Shown here in pieces: positions 8,265-15,414 of a stretch of 64,000 nt of DNA. Under the pieces are notes generated by a model. That model was given only the letters and a program-made list of their open reading frames with translations. It did not search any database and was not told where the DNA came from. Both the position numbers and the translations under genes were made by a program. The stretch is from Cryptosporangium arvum DSM 44712 (lineage in GTDB: Bacteria; Actinomycetota; Actinomycetes; Mycobacteriales; Cryptosporangiaceae): NCBI RefSeq assembly GCF_000585375.1, contig NZ_KK073874.1:4867251-4931250 (forward strand). Reading direction: 5' to 3'. Each line of letters begins with the position of its first letter. Within the stretch, counting starts at the first letter, position 1.

Positions 8265-8759
8265 ATGGCCGCCACTTCCGCTCGTCAGCGTCATCGTCGT
8301 GTCCCGGCCGCGGTGGCCCTGGCCGGTTTCCTGCTGGCGGCGTTCGCGGCGGCGGCGATCGGCGGCGTGGCCAGCGCGGACGCCGGAACGTACTACACCG
8401 GGCTCGACCGGCCGGCCTGGGCTCCGCCGAGCGGGCTCTTCGGCCCGGTGTGGACGGTGCTCTACACGATGATCGGCGTGGCCGGCTGGCTGGCCTGGCG
8501 ACGGGTGGGGCCGCGTCCGCTGCCGTTCGGGCTCTACGCCGGCCAGCTCGTGCTCAACGCGGCCTGGTCGTGGCTGTTCTTCGCGTTCGAACAGCCCGGG
8601 GCGGCGTTCGCCGAGATCACGATTCTCTGGCTGGTCATCGCGGCCAACGCGGTGGTGTTCGTCCGGATCTCGCGGCTCGCCGGACTCCTGCTGGTGCCGT
8701 ACCTGCTGTGGGTGGGCTACGCCGCTGCCCTGAACCTGACACTCTGGATACTCAATTGA
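8265..8759 (+). CDS. tspO: TspO/MBR family membrane protein
   Basis: A 164-residue five-helix membrane protein. The signature W-A-P-P-x-x-x-F-G-P-V-W-T-x-L-Y appears at about residues 50-65, followed by AAWSWLFFAF and the C-terminal helix WVGYAAALNLTLW. These Trp-rich and Pro-rich motifs form the porphyrin/tetrapyrrole and cholesterol-binding pocket of the translocator-protein family. Bacterial TspO acts in tetrapyrrole handling and stress or light responses. The N-terminus is about 10 residues longer and more basic than usual. It is transcribed away from the alditol oxidase gene across only 17 bp, so expression of the two may interfere. Confidence 0.94.
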   Translation: MAATSARQRHRRVPAAVALAGFLLAAFAAAAIGGVASADAGTYYTGLDRPAWAPPSGLFGPVWTVLYTMIGVAGWLAWRRVGPRPLPFGLYAGQLVLNAAWSWLFFAFEQPGAAFAEITILWLVIAANAVVFVRISRLAGLLLVPYLLWVGYAAALNLTLWILN

Positions 8760-8842
8760 TTACCGAGCGCGACAGGTTTGCTCCGATCGTCTGAGGACAC
8801 CCCAGCGGTGACCCCATCCCCCGAACGCCCCCAGGGGTAACG

Positions 8843-9736
8843 ATGACGAGCACACCCAGCACGACGGACCGTGCCCGCGAGGCCGCGGGCTCGGCGCAGC
8901 ACGAAGGCTCGGCGCTCGCGCAGAGCGCTAAGGAGTCCGGCGCCCAGGTGGCGCAGACGGCCGGTTCGGAGGCGTCGCATGTGGCCGCCGAGGCCAAGGC
9001 CCAGGCCGGCGACCTGCTCCGGACGACCCGTGACGAGGTGAACACCCAGGTCGACTCGCAGCGCCGCCGCCTGGTCGACGCGCTCCGCACGACCGGCGAC
9101 GAGTTCGGGTCCGGTGGCGGCCAGTCCGCGCTGACCAACGAGCTCTCGCAGCGTGCCTCCACGTACGCGCGGACGTTCGCCGACTACCTCGACGAGAAGG
9201 GGCCGGACGCGATCCTGGCCGACGTGCGATCGTTCGCCCGCCGTCGCCCGGGCACGTTCCTGTTGCTCGCCGGCGCCGCCGGGGTGGTGGCGGGGCGGGT
9301 GTTCCGCAGCGTGTCGGCCGCGTCGGACGACTCCGGCTCCGGCTCCGGCTCCGACCGCCGCTCGGCGGTCGACGACCAGCCGCGCTACTCCGACGAGACC
9401 TACCCGGCCCCGGTCTACCCCGACCCCGTCCCGGCCTATTCGGACCCCGCTCCGGCCTACCCGGATTCGACGTACTCCGGGCTCGGTGTCGGCGCCACCG
9501 AGCCGCTTCCGCCGGTGCCGGCCACGCCGCGGCACGCCGCCGACGACACCGCGGTCGGCATCGCCGAGGTACCGGCCAGCGAGCCCTACCCGCCGGCCGG
9601 TCCCGGCTACGCCGAGGGTTACCCGGCCGCGCCGCCCGGAGCTCCGGCCGCCACGCCGTCGTCGCCTCCGCCGCCGCCCACCCCGCCGGTGGACGACCCC
9701 TACGCCGACCCGCGTTACCGCGAGGACCGGCGATGA
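8843..9736 (+). CDS. Single-TM protein with Tyr/Pro-rich tail, stress-envelope cluster
   Basis: A 297-residue protein that I cannot assign to a named family. Residues 1-130 are hydrophilic, Ala/Gln/Glu-rich and probably helical (AREAAGSAQHEGSALAQSAKES). Residues about 133-152 form one TM helix (PGTFLLLAGAAGVVAGRVF). The rest is disordered, with repeated Y-P-D-P / Y-S-D-P units and a poly-Pro run. It overlaps the next gene by 4 bases (ATGA) and forms an operon with a holin-X protein and a DUF3618 protein, a trio common in actinobacteria and usually considered envelope or stress related. AGGGG at 8832-8836 serves as ribosome site. Confidence 0.85.
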   Translation: MTSTPSTTDRAREAAGSAQHEGSALAQSAKESGAQVAQTAGSEASHVAAEAKAQAGDLLRTTRDEVNTQVDSQRRRLVDALRTTGDEFGSGGGQSALTNELSQRASTYARTFADYLDEKGPDAILADVRSFARRRPGTFLLLAGAAGVVAGRVFRSVSAASDDSGSGSGSDRRSAVDDQPRYSDETYPAPVYPDPVPAYSDPAPAYPDSTYSGLGVGATEPLPPVPATPRHAADDTAVGIAEVPASEPYPPAGPGYAEGYPAAPPGAPAATPSSPPPPPTPPVDDPYADPRYREDRR

Positions 9737-10149
9737 CCGCTGGTGTGCCGGGCGAGCCGACCCATGAGGTCGGGAACGCCTCGGTCGGTGACCTGGTCAA
9801 GAACGTCGCCAACGACCTGACCACGCTCGTCCGGCAGGAGATCGCGCTCGCCAAGGCCGAGACCAAGGAAGAGTTCACGAAGGCCGGGAAGGCCGGCGGC
9901 GCGTTCGGCGGCGCCGGGCTGGCCGGTTGGCTCGCCCTGCTGTTCCTCTCGCTCGCGGTGATGTACGGCCTCGGCGAGGTCATCCCGGTCGGGTGGGCCG
10001 CGTTCCTCGTCGGCGTGCTCTGGGCCGTCGGCGCCGCCGCGCTCGCCGCGTACGGCCGCAGCAAGGCCAAAGAGGTCAACCCGGTTCCGAAGCGGACGGT
10101 CGAGACGGTGAAGGAGGACGTGCGTTGGGTACAGAACAGGAACGCATAG
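9733..10149 (+). CDS. Phage holin family / actinobacterial Holin-X protein
   Basis: A 138-residue membrane protein. An amphipathic N-terminal helix (SVGDLVKNVANDLTTLVRQEIALAKAE) typical of the putative actinobacterial Holin-X superfamily precedes two TM helices (about 55-78 and 84-105). The C-terminal tail is basic. Despite the family name it is chromosomal, with no lysis genes nearby, and is not evidence for a prophage. Its 3' end overlaps the DUF3618 gene by 25 bases, so the two are translationally coupled. Confidence 0.9.
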   Translation: MTAGVPGEPTHEVGNASVGDLVKNVANDLTTLVRQEIALAKAETKEEFTKAGKAGGAFGGAGLAGWLALLFLSLAVMYGLGEVIPVGWAAFLVGVLWAVGAAALAAYGRSKAKEVNPVPKRTVETVKEDVRWVQNRNA

Positions 10150-10820
10150 AGCGCGACATCATGCGGCAGCGGATGCGGCTGGGTGACGACGTCGACGCGC
10201 TCGTCGAGAAGGTCAGCCCGCGGCAGGCCGCCCGGCGTCAGGCCGGCCGGGTCACGGACGCCGCGACGACGGTGAGGGAGCGGATCATGGGCACGGCGTC
10301 CGAGGTCACCGGCACGGTCCGGGACAAGGCGGCCGACGTGGCGCACGGAACCCACGACCGGGCCGCCGGGGCCGGGCACGGTATCGCCGACGCCGGGCAC
10401 GGCGTCGCCGCGCAGGCCGGGAACGCCAAGGACTCGGTGGCCTCGGCCGCCGGGAGCACCGCACAGACCGCGCGGCGCCGGACCGAGGGCAACCCCCTCG
10501 CGGCCGGGCTGATCGCGTTCGGTGTCGGGTGGCTGGCCTCCAGCCTGTTGCCGGCCACGCCGCCGGAGCGCAAGGCCGGTGCGGCGCTGCGCGAGCGGGC
10601 CGAGGAGCCGGTCAAGCAGGCCGGTCAGGCACTCGGCGAGAAGGCCAAGGAGGTCGCGTCGCACCTGCAGGAGCCGGCGCAGCAGGCCGCTCAGCAGGTC
10701 AAGGAGACCGCCACCGAGGCAGCGCAGCACGTCCGGGACGAGGCCCAGGACCACGCCCAGGGGCTGCGGGGCGAGGCGAAGGACCGCGCGGGATCGGTGC
10801 AGGACACCGCCCGCCCGTGA
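10125..10820 (+). CDS. DUF3618 domain protein
   Basis: A 231-residue protein beginning at TTG 10125. The start is set by AAGGAGG at 10110-10116, 8 bases upstream, and by the DUF3618 signature that begins at once (TEQERIERDIMRQRMRLG). A long Ala-rich helical region follows, then a hydrophobic segment (LAAGLIAFGVGWLASSLLP, about 125-145). The second half is a series of Ala/Gln/Lys heptad-like repeats resembling late-embryogenesis-abundant or apolipoprotein helices (EKAKEVASHL, EPAQQAAQQV). It probably lies on the membrane surface. Function unknown; the LEA-like tail suggests stress protection. Confidence 0.85.
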   Translation: MGTEQERIERDIMRQRMRLGDDVDALVEKVSPRQAARRQAGRVTDAATTVRERIMGTASEVTGTVRDKAADVAHGTHDRAAGAGHGIADAGHGVAAQAGNAKDSVASAAGSTAQTARRRTEGNPLAAGLIAFGVGWLASSLLPATPPERKAGAALRERAEEPVKQAGQALGEKAKEVASHLQEPAQQAAQQVKETATEAAQHVRDEAQDHAQGLRGEAKDRAGSVQDTARP

Positions 10821-10825
10821 CCGGC

Positions 10826-10861
10826 CACGCCGGGCCCGGGCTCCGGCCCGGGCCCGGCGTG
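10826..10861. terminator. Bidirectional terminator hairpin
   Basis: A perfect 15-bp stem (10826-10840 with 10847-10861) with loop CTCCGG lies between the convergent DUF3618 and phosphatase genes. Confidence 0.75.
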
Positions 10862-10865
10862 CACG

Positions 10866-11690
10866 TCACGGCAGGAAGTACGTCGGGTTCGGCAGCTTGA
10901 AGCTGCGGTTGGCGTAGCCGCCCTTGAGGTCGCTCCACTGGTCGCCGAAGTTGGCGACGATGTCGAAGCCGAGCGACTCGATGTGCGCCCGGGTCGCGGA
11001 CTTGTAGTGGATCGTCGTGCAGGTGCCCTTGGGGTCGTTCGCGCAGGCTTTCTTGAGGTAGGCCGGGTAGTCCGCGACGGCCGGCTTGGTGAACAGGCCG
11101 TCCTCCCCGTTGCCCAGCGGCGTCGGCTTCGGGTAGCCGGCGTCCACGCCGGTGCCGTCGGCGGTGAGGTTGCCCAGCGTCGCGGCCTCCTGCGCCGCAC
11201 CCCGGCCGGTCAGGAAGAAGATCGCGTACCCGTGCCGCTCGGCCGCCTTCGCGAGGCCGACCATGCCCGGCACCGCCGGGAACTTCTGCCCCAGCACGAA
11301 CTCGGCGTTGCTCGCCGGGGTGAACGCGAAGTTCACCGCGATCTCGTAGTTCCAGGTGTTGAGCGTCGTGTCGTCGACGTCCATCAGGATCGCCTTGCGC
11401 TTCCCGCCCCGGTAGGGCTGGCCGAGGTACTTCGTCCCGGCCGCGGCGACCCGCTTGGCTTCCTTGGCGTAGTTGCTGCTCGCGCCGAACGTGCCGGTGC
11501 CGAGCGGATCGCCGTAGTAGTTCTTGATCTGCTGCCGGACGACGTCGATGTTCGGCACGCCGTTCTCGGTCCGGGGCGTCCGGGTCTTGATCGACGGCTC
11601 CGGGGTGTCCGCGATCGCGATCCCGCCCCCGACCAGCGTGAGCGCACCGACAATCGCGGCCACCACGACGAGCACTCTTCTACCGCCCAC
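10866..11690 (-). CDS. Secreted HAD-type acid phosphatase
   Basis: A 274-residue protein with an N-terminal signal (RRVLVVVAAIVGALTLVGGGIAIAD, seen over residues 4-28, probably cleaved after ADA-like sequence). The HAD motifs are ILMDVDDTTL (nucleophile D104, acid/base D106), FLTGR (about 157-161) and NFGDQWSDL. This is the class B/plant-type acid phosphatase family, which removes phosphate from organic monoesters outside the cell. The GTG start at 11690 has GGAGG 6 bases upstream. A 13-bp palindrome lies just before it. Phosphate-starvation control by PhoP is plausible but only a weak box is visible. Confidence 0.9.
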   Translation of the reverse strand: MGGRRVLVVVAAIVGALTLVGGGIAIADTPEPSIKTRTPRTENGVPNIDVVRQQIKNYYGDPLGTGTFGASSNYAKEAKRVAAAGTKYLGQPYRGGKRKAILMDVDDTTLNTWNYEIAVNFAFTPASNAEFVLGQKFPAVPGMVGLAKAAERHGYAIFFLTGRGAAQEAATLGNLTADGTGVDAGYPKPTPLGNGEDGLFTKPAVADYPAYLKKACANDPKGTCTTIHYKSATRAHIESLGFDIVANFGDQWSDLKGGYANRSFKLPNPTYFLP

Positions 11691-11704
11691 AACAGCCTCC
11701 GCAC

Positions 11705-11717
11705 GTTCATCATGAAC
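11705..11717. promoter_or_regulatory. Palindrome upstream of the acid phosphatase
   Basis: GTTCATCATGAAC is a perfect 13-bp palindrome 15 bases before the GTG. The half-site GTTCA resembles PHO-box units, and a GTTAACC lies 22 bases further upstream on the coding strand. The PHO boxes known from Streptomyces are direct repeats, so the assignment is tentative. Confidence 0.35.
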
Positions 11718-11741
11718 AGTTGGCGGCTGCGAGGTTAACGC

Positions 11742-11933
11742 TCACTCGAGGTGCAGCGCCTGCAATGGGCACGAATCGACGCCGAGCCGGGCGATCTGTT
11801 CCTTGCCGGGCGGAACGTCCACGCCGGTGCCGAGCGTGCTGTACCCGTCGTCGTCGAGCGGGAAGAGGTCTTCGTCGACCATGTTGCACTGACCGTGCGC
11901 CTCGCAGCGCTCGTTGTCCACCCGTACCTTCAT
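11742..11933 (-). CDS. 3Fe-4S ferredoxin of the cytochrome-P450 type
   Basis: A 63-residue ferredoxin. Three Cys ligands are visible: C10 and C16 in CEAHGQC and C55 in DSCPLQAL. This fits the [3Fe-4S] pattern C-x5-C-xn-C-P of actinobacterial ferredoxins that feed electrons to P450 enzymes. ATG 11933 gives the canonical start MKVRVDNERC; the longer open frame upstream is an artefact. No P450 or ferredoxin reductase is near, so it must serve a partner elsewhere. It follows the mmpL gene on the same strand with a 26-base gap. Confidence 0.92.
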   Translation of the reverse strand: MKVRVDNERCEAHGQCNMVDEDLFPLDDDGYSTLGTGVDVPPGKEQIARLGVDSCPLQALHLE

Positions 11934-11959
11934 GGGATGCCACGTTAGGACATCGGGGG

Positions 11960-14128
11960 TCACGAGGGGGCGAACTCGCGGTCTCCACTGTGGTCGCGTT
12001 CCAGGGCGGCGCCTTCGACGTCGAGCTCGGGTAGCCACCGCAGCCAGCCCGGCAGCCACCAGGCCGACGACCCGAGCAGCGTCAACGCGGCCGGCATCGC
12101 GATCATCCGCACCACGATCGCGTCGAACAGGATGCCGAGGGCGAGGGCGAACGCGATCGGCTTGATCGTGCGGTCACCCTCGGGGATGAAGCCCGCGAAG
12201 ACCGCGAACATGATCGTGGCCGCGGCGACGACCACCGGTCCGGCCTGCCGGAACCCGGTCACGACCGCCTCGCGCGGCGCGGCGCCGTGCGCGTGGGCCT
12301 CGTGCATCCGGCTCACCAGGAACACCTGGTAGTCCATCGCGAGCCCGAACAGGATGCCGACGACGATGATCGGCATCAGGCTCAGCAGCGGCCCGGTGAC
12401 GTCGGTGTTGACCAGGAACGTCAGCCAGCCCCACTCGAACACCGCGACGGTGGCGCCGAACGACGCGCCCACGGTGAGCAGGAAACCGAGCACCCCGGCC
12501 ACCGGGACGAGCAGCGAGCGGAAGACCAGTATCAACAGCACCAGCGCCAGCCCGACGACGAGCAGCAGGTACTCGGGCAGCGCCTGGTTGAGCTTCTGCG
12601 AGACGTCGACGCTGACCGCGGTCGCCCCGGTGACGTAGAGCCTGGCCTCGCCACCGACCTGCGCCATCGCGTCGCGCAGTGCGTGCACGAGCGCCTCGGT
12701 CTCGGCGCTGTCCGGCCCCGACTTCGGGATGACGGTGACCAGCGCCGCGTCCGCGTCGGAGTTGAGGCTCGGTCCGGTCGCCACCGCGACGTCGTCCAGG
12801 GTCCTGGCCTTCTCCAGGGCGGTCGCGGCGACGGTCCCGGCGTCCGGCCCGTCGGCGAGGATAACCAGCGGCCCGGTGAACCCGGCGCCGAAGCGTTCGG
12901 AGAGGATCGCGGTGGCCCGCGCCTGGGTGGACCCCGGAACCGGTTCCTGGTCGAGGGTCGTGCGCATCGCGGTGACCGGGATCGTGATCACGCCGAGCAC
13001 CACCACCGCGGCCAGCAGGCTCAGCGCCGCGTGGTCGGTCACCACGCGGGCCCACGCGGCGACGAACCCGCGCGAGTGGTGCAGCGGCGCGGGGCTCCCC
13101 TCGCGCACGGCCGGGCGCACCTTCCGCGGGAGCGCGCGCAACCCGATCAGCCCCAGCACGGCCGGCACGAGCGTCACCGCCACCAGCACCGCGACGACGA
13201 TCGTCGCGGCCGCCGCGAGGCCCATCTCGGTGAGGAACGGGATACCGGCGACCGCGAGCCCGGCCAGCGCGATCACGACCGTGATCCCGGCGGTGACGAC
13301 CGCGGACCCGGCGGTGCCGACCGCCAGCGCGGCCGCCTCGCCGACCGCCCGGCCGGCGAGCAGTTCCTGCCGGAACCGCGTGAAGATGAACAACGCGTAG
13401 TCGATGCCGACCGCCAGCCCGAGCATCACCGCGAGGACCGGGGTGGTGGCCTGCAGGTCGACGAACCCGGTGAGCGTCGTGATGCCCAGCGCGCCGATGC
13501 CGACGCCGACCAGCGCGGTGAGCAGGTTCATCCCGGCGGCGACGAGCGAGGAGTAGGTGATCGCCAGCACGATCAGCGCCACCACGACACCACCGGCCTC
13601 GGCCGGCCCGCCGACCTCCCCGCCCTGCTCCTGGGCGGCCTCGCCGGTGACCTCCACGGTGAGCCCGGAGCCGGAGGCTTCGGCCACCGCGTCCAGCAGC
13701 GCTTCCCGCTGGTCGGCGGTGATCTCGGACGCCTGGACGGCGTAGGTGACGGTGCTGGCGGCGGCCCGCTTGTCGGCCGAGATCACCGGCGACGCCGGGT
13801 CGAGCGGATCGGTCGCGCCGACCACGCCCGGGAGCCCGGAGAGCTCCTCCACGACCGCGGCGATCTGCGGCGCGGCGTCGGTGATCGACCCGGGGGCCTC
13901 GAACACGACCCGTGCGGTCGCGCCGTTGGCGCCGCTCCCGAAACGCTCGCCGATCTTCTCGAGCGCGGTCGTCGACTCCTGCCCGGGGATGCTGAACGTG
14001 TTGACGGTCCGGCCGGACAGCGTCGCCGCTCCGACGCCGGCCCCGGCCAGCGCGAGCACCCACACCACCGCCACCAGCACGCGGAACCGGCAGGCCACTG
14101 CTCCCAGGCGGTACAGCACTGTTGCCAT
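11960..14128 (-). CDS. MMPL-family RND exporter
   Basis: A 722-residue RND-superfamily transporter with 12 TM helices in two similar halves. TM1 is at about residues 13-33, a periplasmic-type loop at 35-180, five TM helices at about 185-360, a second loop, then the rest. The half-repeats contain LGLAVGIDYALFIFTRFR and GLAMDYQVFLVSRM; the Asp-Tyr pairs (GxDYxLF and AMDYQVF) are the proton-relay residues of MmpL proteins. Such proteins export lipids, siderophores or drugs using the proton gradient. ATG 14128 starts MATVLYRLGAVACRF. It is divergent from a winged-helix gene with an iron-box-like site between them, and a palindrome lies 15 bases upstream of its start. Confidence 0.93.
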   Translation of the reverse strand: MATVLYRLGAVACRFRVLVAVVWVLALAGAGVGAATLSGRTVNTFSIPGQESTTALEKIGERFGSGANGATARVVFEAPGSITDAAPQIAAVVEELSGLPGVVGATDPLDPASPVISADKRAAASTVTYAVQASEITADQREALLDAVAEASGSGLTVEVTGEAAQEQGGEVGGPAEAGGVVVALIVLAITYSSLVAAGMNLLTALVGVGIGALGITTLTGFVDLQATTPVLAVMLGLAVGIDYALFIFTRFRQELLAGRAVGEAAALAVGTAGSAVVTAGITVVIALAGLAVAGIPFLTEMGLAAAATIVVAVLVAVTLVPAVLGLIGLRALPRKVRPAVREGSPAPLHHSRGFVAAWARVVTDHAALSLLAAVVVLGVITIPVTAMRTTLDQEPVPGSTQARATAILSERFGAGFTGPLVILADGPDAGTVAATALEKARTLDDVAVATGPSLNSDADAALVTVIPKSGPDSAETEALVHALRDAMAQVGGEARLYVTGATAVSVDVSQKLNQALPEYLLLVVGLALVLLILVFRSLLVPVAGVLGFLLTVGASFGATVAVFEWGWLTFLVNTDVTGPLLSLMPIIVVGILFGLAMDYQVFLVSRMHEAHAHGAAPREAVVTGFRQAGPVVVAAATIMFAVFAGFIPEGDRTIKPIAFALALGILFDAIVVRMIAMPAALTLLGSSAWWLPGWLRWLPELDVEGAALERDHSGDREFAPS

Positions 14129-14142
14129 ACATCCGGTTTTGC

Positions 14143-14154
14143 CGGTAATTACCG
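14143..14154. promoter_or_regulatory. Operator-like palindrome before mmpL
   Basis: CGGTAATTACCG is a perfect 12-bp palindrome 15 bases upstream of the mmpL start, in an unusually AT-rich patch. It fits the size of a TetR- or MarR-type operator; no such regulator gene is adjacent. Confidence 0.45.
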
Positions 14155-14258
14155 TTTTTATTCCAGAACGCCGCGAGCGGGACCGGCGAACCCTGGGTTC
14201 CACCGGCGCGTGGGTTAGGTGGAGAGGCACACCACAGCCCACAGCGCGGACCAATTAG

Positions 14259-14277
14259 TTAGGGTTGCCTAACTGCG
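14259..14277. promoter_or_regulatory. Weak IdeR/DtxR-like iron box
   Basis: TTAGGGTTGCCTAAC contains both half-sites TTAGG and CCTAA at the spacing found in the IdeR consensus TTAGGTTAGSCTAACCTAA (13 of 19 matches by eye). It also sits within the perfect inverted repeat AGTTAGG-GTTG-CCTAACT (14257-14274). It lies 25 bases upstream of the winged-helix gene. Confidence 0.4.
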
Positions 14278-14301
14278 ACGCGCGGAGGAGAACGGTTCCT
14301 G

Positions 14302-14898
14302 ATGACAGTGCACGCCCGCCCGGTGCCGGTGACCCGTGTCCGCTCCGGCCGGGCCGCGGAGCCGGACCGGTCGGCCCGGGTCACGGTCGAGATCGACCTC
14401 GCCGGAGGCGGCGCCCCCGGGGTCGCGTCCGCGCTCTGCGCGGAGATCAGCGACCTGCTCGCCGAGCACGCGCGCTCCGGGGACACGTCGGTCTCCGCCT
14501 CGGTCTCGCTGGGGTTCGGCGACGCCGCGACCCGCCCGGCGGCATCGGCCACACCCCCGGCGTCCCCGGCCTTTCCCGGTGACGACGGCGCGGCTCTGCG
14601 GATCGTGGCCGGACGGCGGATCGCCGTGCAGGACGGGGTCGAGGTGCCGCTGACCCGCCGGGAGTTCGACCTGCTCGCGTTCCTCGCGCGCAACCCGCGC
14701 CAGGTGTTCAGCCGCAGTCAGCTCATCGACGCGGTCTGGGGGGCGCGCTACCGCGACAGCGAACGCACGATCGACGTCCACGTGCGGCGCATCCGCGTGA
14801 AGCTCTCCCCCACCGGCCCGCGGATCGTCACCGTGCGCGGCGTCGGCTACCGCCTGGACCACCCCGAGCGCGTCGCGGTCGTTCCCGGCGTCGAGTGA
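14302..14898 (+). CDS. Orphan OmpR/PhoB-type winged-helix DNA-binding protein
   Basis: A 198-residue protein whose C-terminal half (about 97-190) is a Trans_reg_C winged helix: LTRREFDLLAFLARNP, SRSQLIDAVWG, the recognition helix RTIDVHVRRIRVKL and the wing VTVRGVGYRL. The N-terminal 95 residues lack a receiver domain (no acidic pocket or phospho-acceptor Asp) and do not match a family I know; they contain EIDLAGGGAP and alanine-rich sequence. It is therefore an atypical regulator not controlled by a classic phosphorelay. GGAGGAG at 14284-14290 is the ribosome site. The divergent mmpL gene is a likely target. Confidence 0.87.
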   Translation: MTVHARPVPVTRVRSGRAAEPDRSARVTVEIDLAGGGAPGVASALCAEISDLLAEHARSGDTSVSASVSLGFGDAATRPAASATPPASPAFPGDDGAALRIVAGRRIAVQDGVEVPLTRREFDLLAFLARNPRQVFSRSQLIDAVWGARYRDSERTIDVHVRRIRVKLSPTGPRIVTVRGVGYRLDHPERVAVVPGVE

Positions 14899-14959
14899 CG
14901 TATCAGCGGGTGATTTCGCGGTTCTGTCCTCGCAGAGAAGTCATCCGAGGAGGACACCG

Positions 14960-15184
14960 ATGGTGCACGCATTCGACGACGCGAGCCTGTCCCAGGTGAT
15001 CGCGGTGTTACGCACGACGACGCCGGAGATCCACACGCTGGAGATGCTCGACGACGTCACGATCCGGATCAACAACGAGATCGTGGTCGAAGGTGACTCC
15101 CCGGCCGAAATCGCGTCCCTGCTGGAGTTCTTCATCGCCGAAGACCTGTGGATTCGCAGCACGGAACCCGATCAGACCGCATAA
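14960..15184 (+). CDS. Small acidic protein, unknown function
   Basis: A 74-residue acidic soluble protein with no recognised domain. It is predicted to be mixed alpha/beta: two strands TIRINNEIVVEG follow a first helix (ASLSQVIAVLRTT) and precede a second helix (SPAEIASLLEFFIAEDLWI). GAGGAGGA at 14948-14955 is a strong ribosome site, which supports real translation. It lies between the winged-helix regulator and the pnt leader. Whether it belongs with either cannot be told. Confidence 0.7.
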   Translation: MVHAFDDASLSQVIAVLRTTTPEIHTLEMLDDVTIRINNEIVVEGDSPAEIASLLEFFIAEDLWIRSTEPDQTA

Positions 15185-15414
15185 TCGACCCCTGTTTTTG
15201 TCACTGTCGTTAGACTGAATCAATTGAGGAGGCGCCTTTCGGCGCAATCGGCGTGAGGCGTTCGTTACATCGGTATTCGGACCCACGGAATCCGTGTCAA
15301 CATCACGCACGTCGTGGTCGCCGCACTGATCGGGGTCCTCGGAAACGTGCCGTCCGCTGCTCGCGGGCGGCTTTTTCTCCCTCGCCGGTCGCGCGCCGAA
15401 GGAAGGACGCGGAG
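15185..15414 (+). promoter_or_regulatory. Leader of pntAB with internal terminator hairpin
   Basis: This 230-base non-coding stretch precedes pntA. TAGACT at 15211-15216 fits a -10 element. A GCGCC-TTTC-GGCGC hairpin lies at 15232-15245. Further down, an 8-bp stem (15350-15357 with 15363-15370, one G.T pair) followed by CTTTTTC forms a classic intrinsic terminator 39 bases upstream of the pntA start. If transcription begins near 15222, the leader would be about 190 nt and could attenuate pntAB. Alternatively the terminator simply ends the upstream transcript. No known riboswitch class is recognised. Confidence 0.45.
15350..15376 (+). terminator. Intrinsic terminator in the pntAB leader
   Basis: Stem CCGTCCGC / GCGGGCGG, loop TGCTC, then CTTTTTC. 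It is one of the few hairpins in this window with a T-tract. Confidence 0.65.

Noticed and set aside
9733-10149. Holin-like gene as a sign of prophage
   Set aside because: The Holin-X family is a normal chromosomal gene of actinobacteria, and no other phage gene is nearby.
12287-14218. 640-codon open frame antisense to mmpL
   Set aside because: Arg/Asp/Glu-rich low-complexity translation; the minus strand encodes a full MmpL protein.
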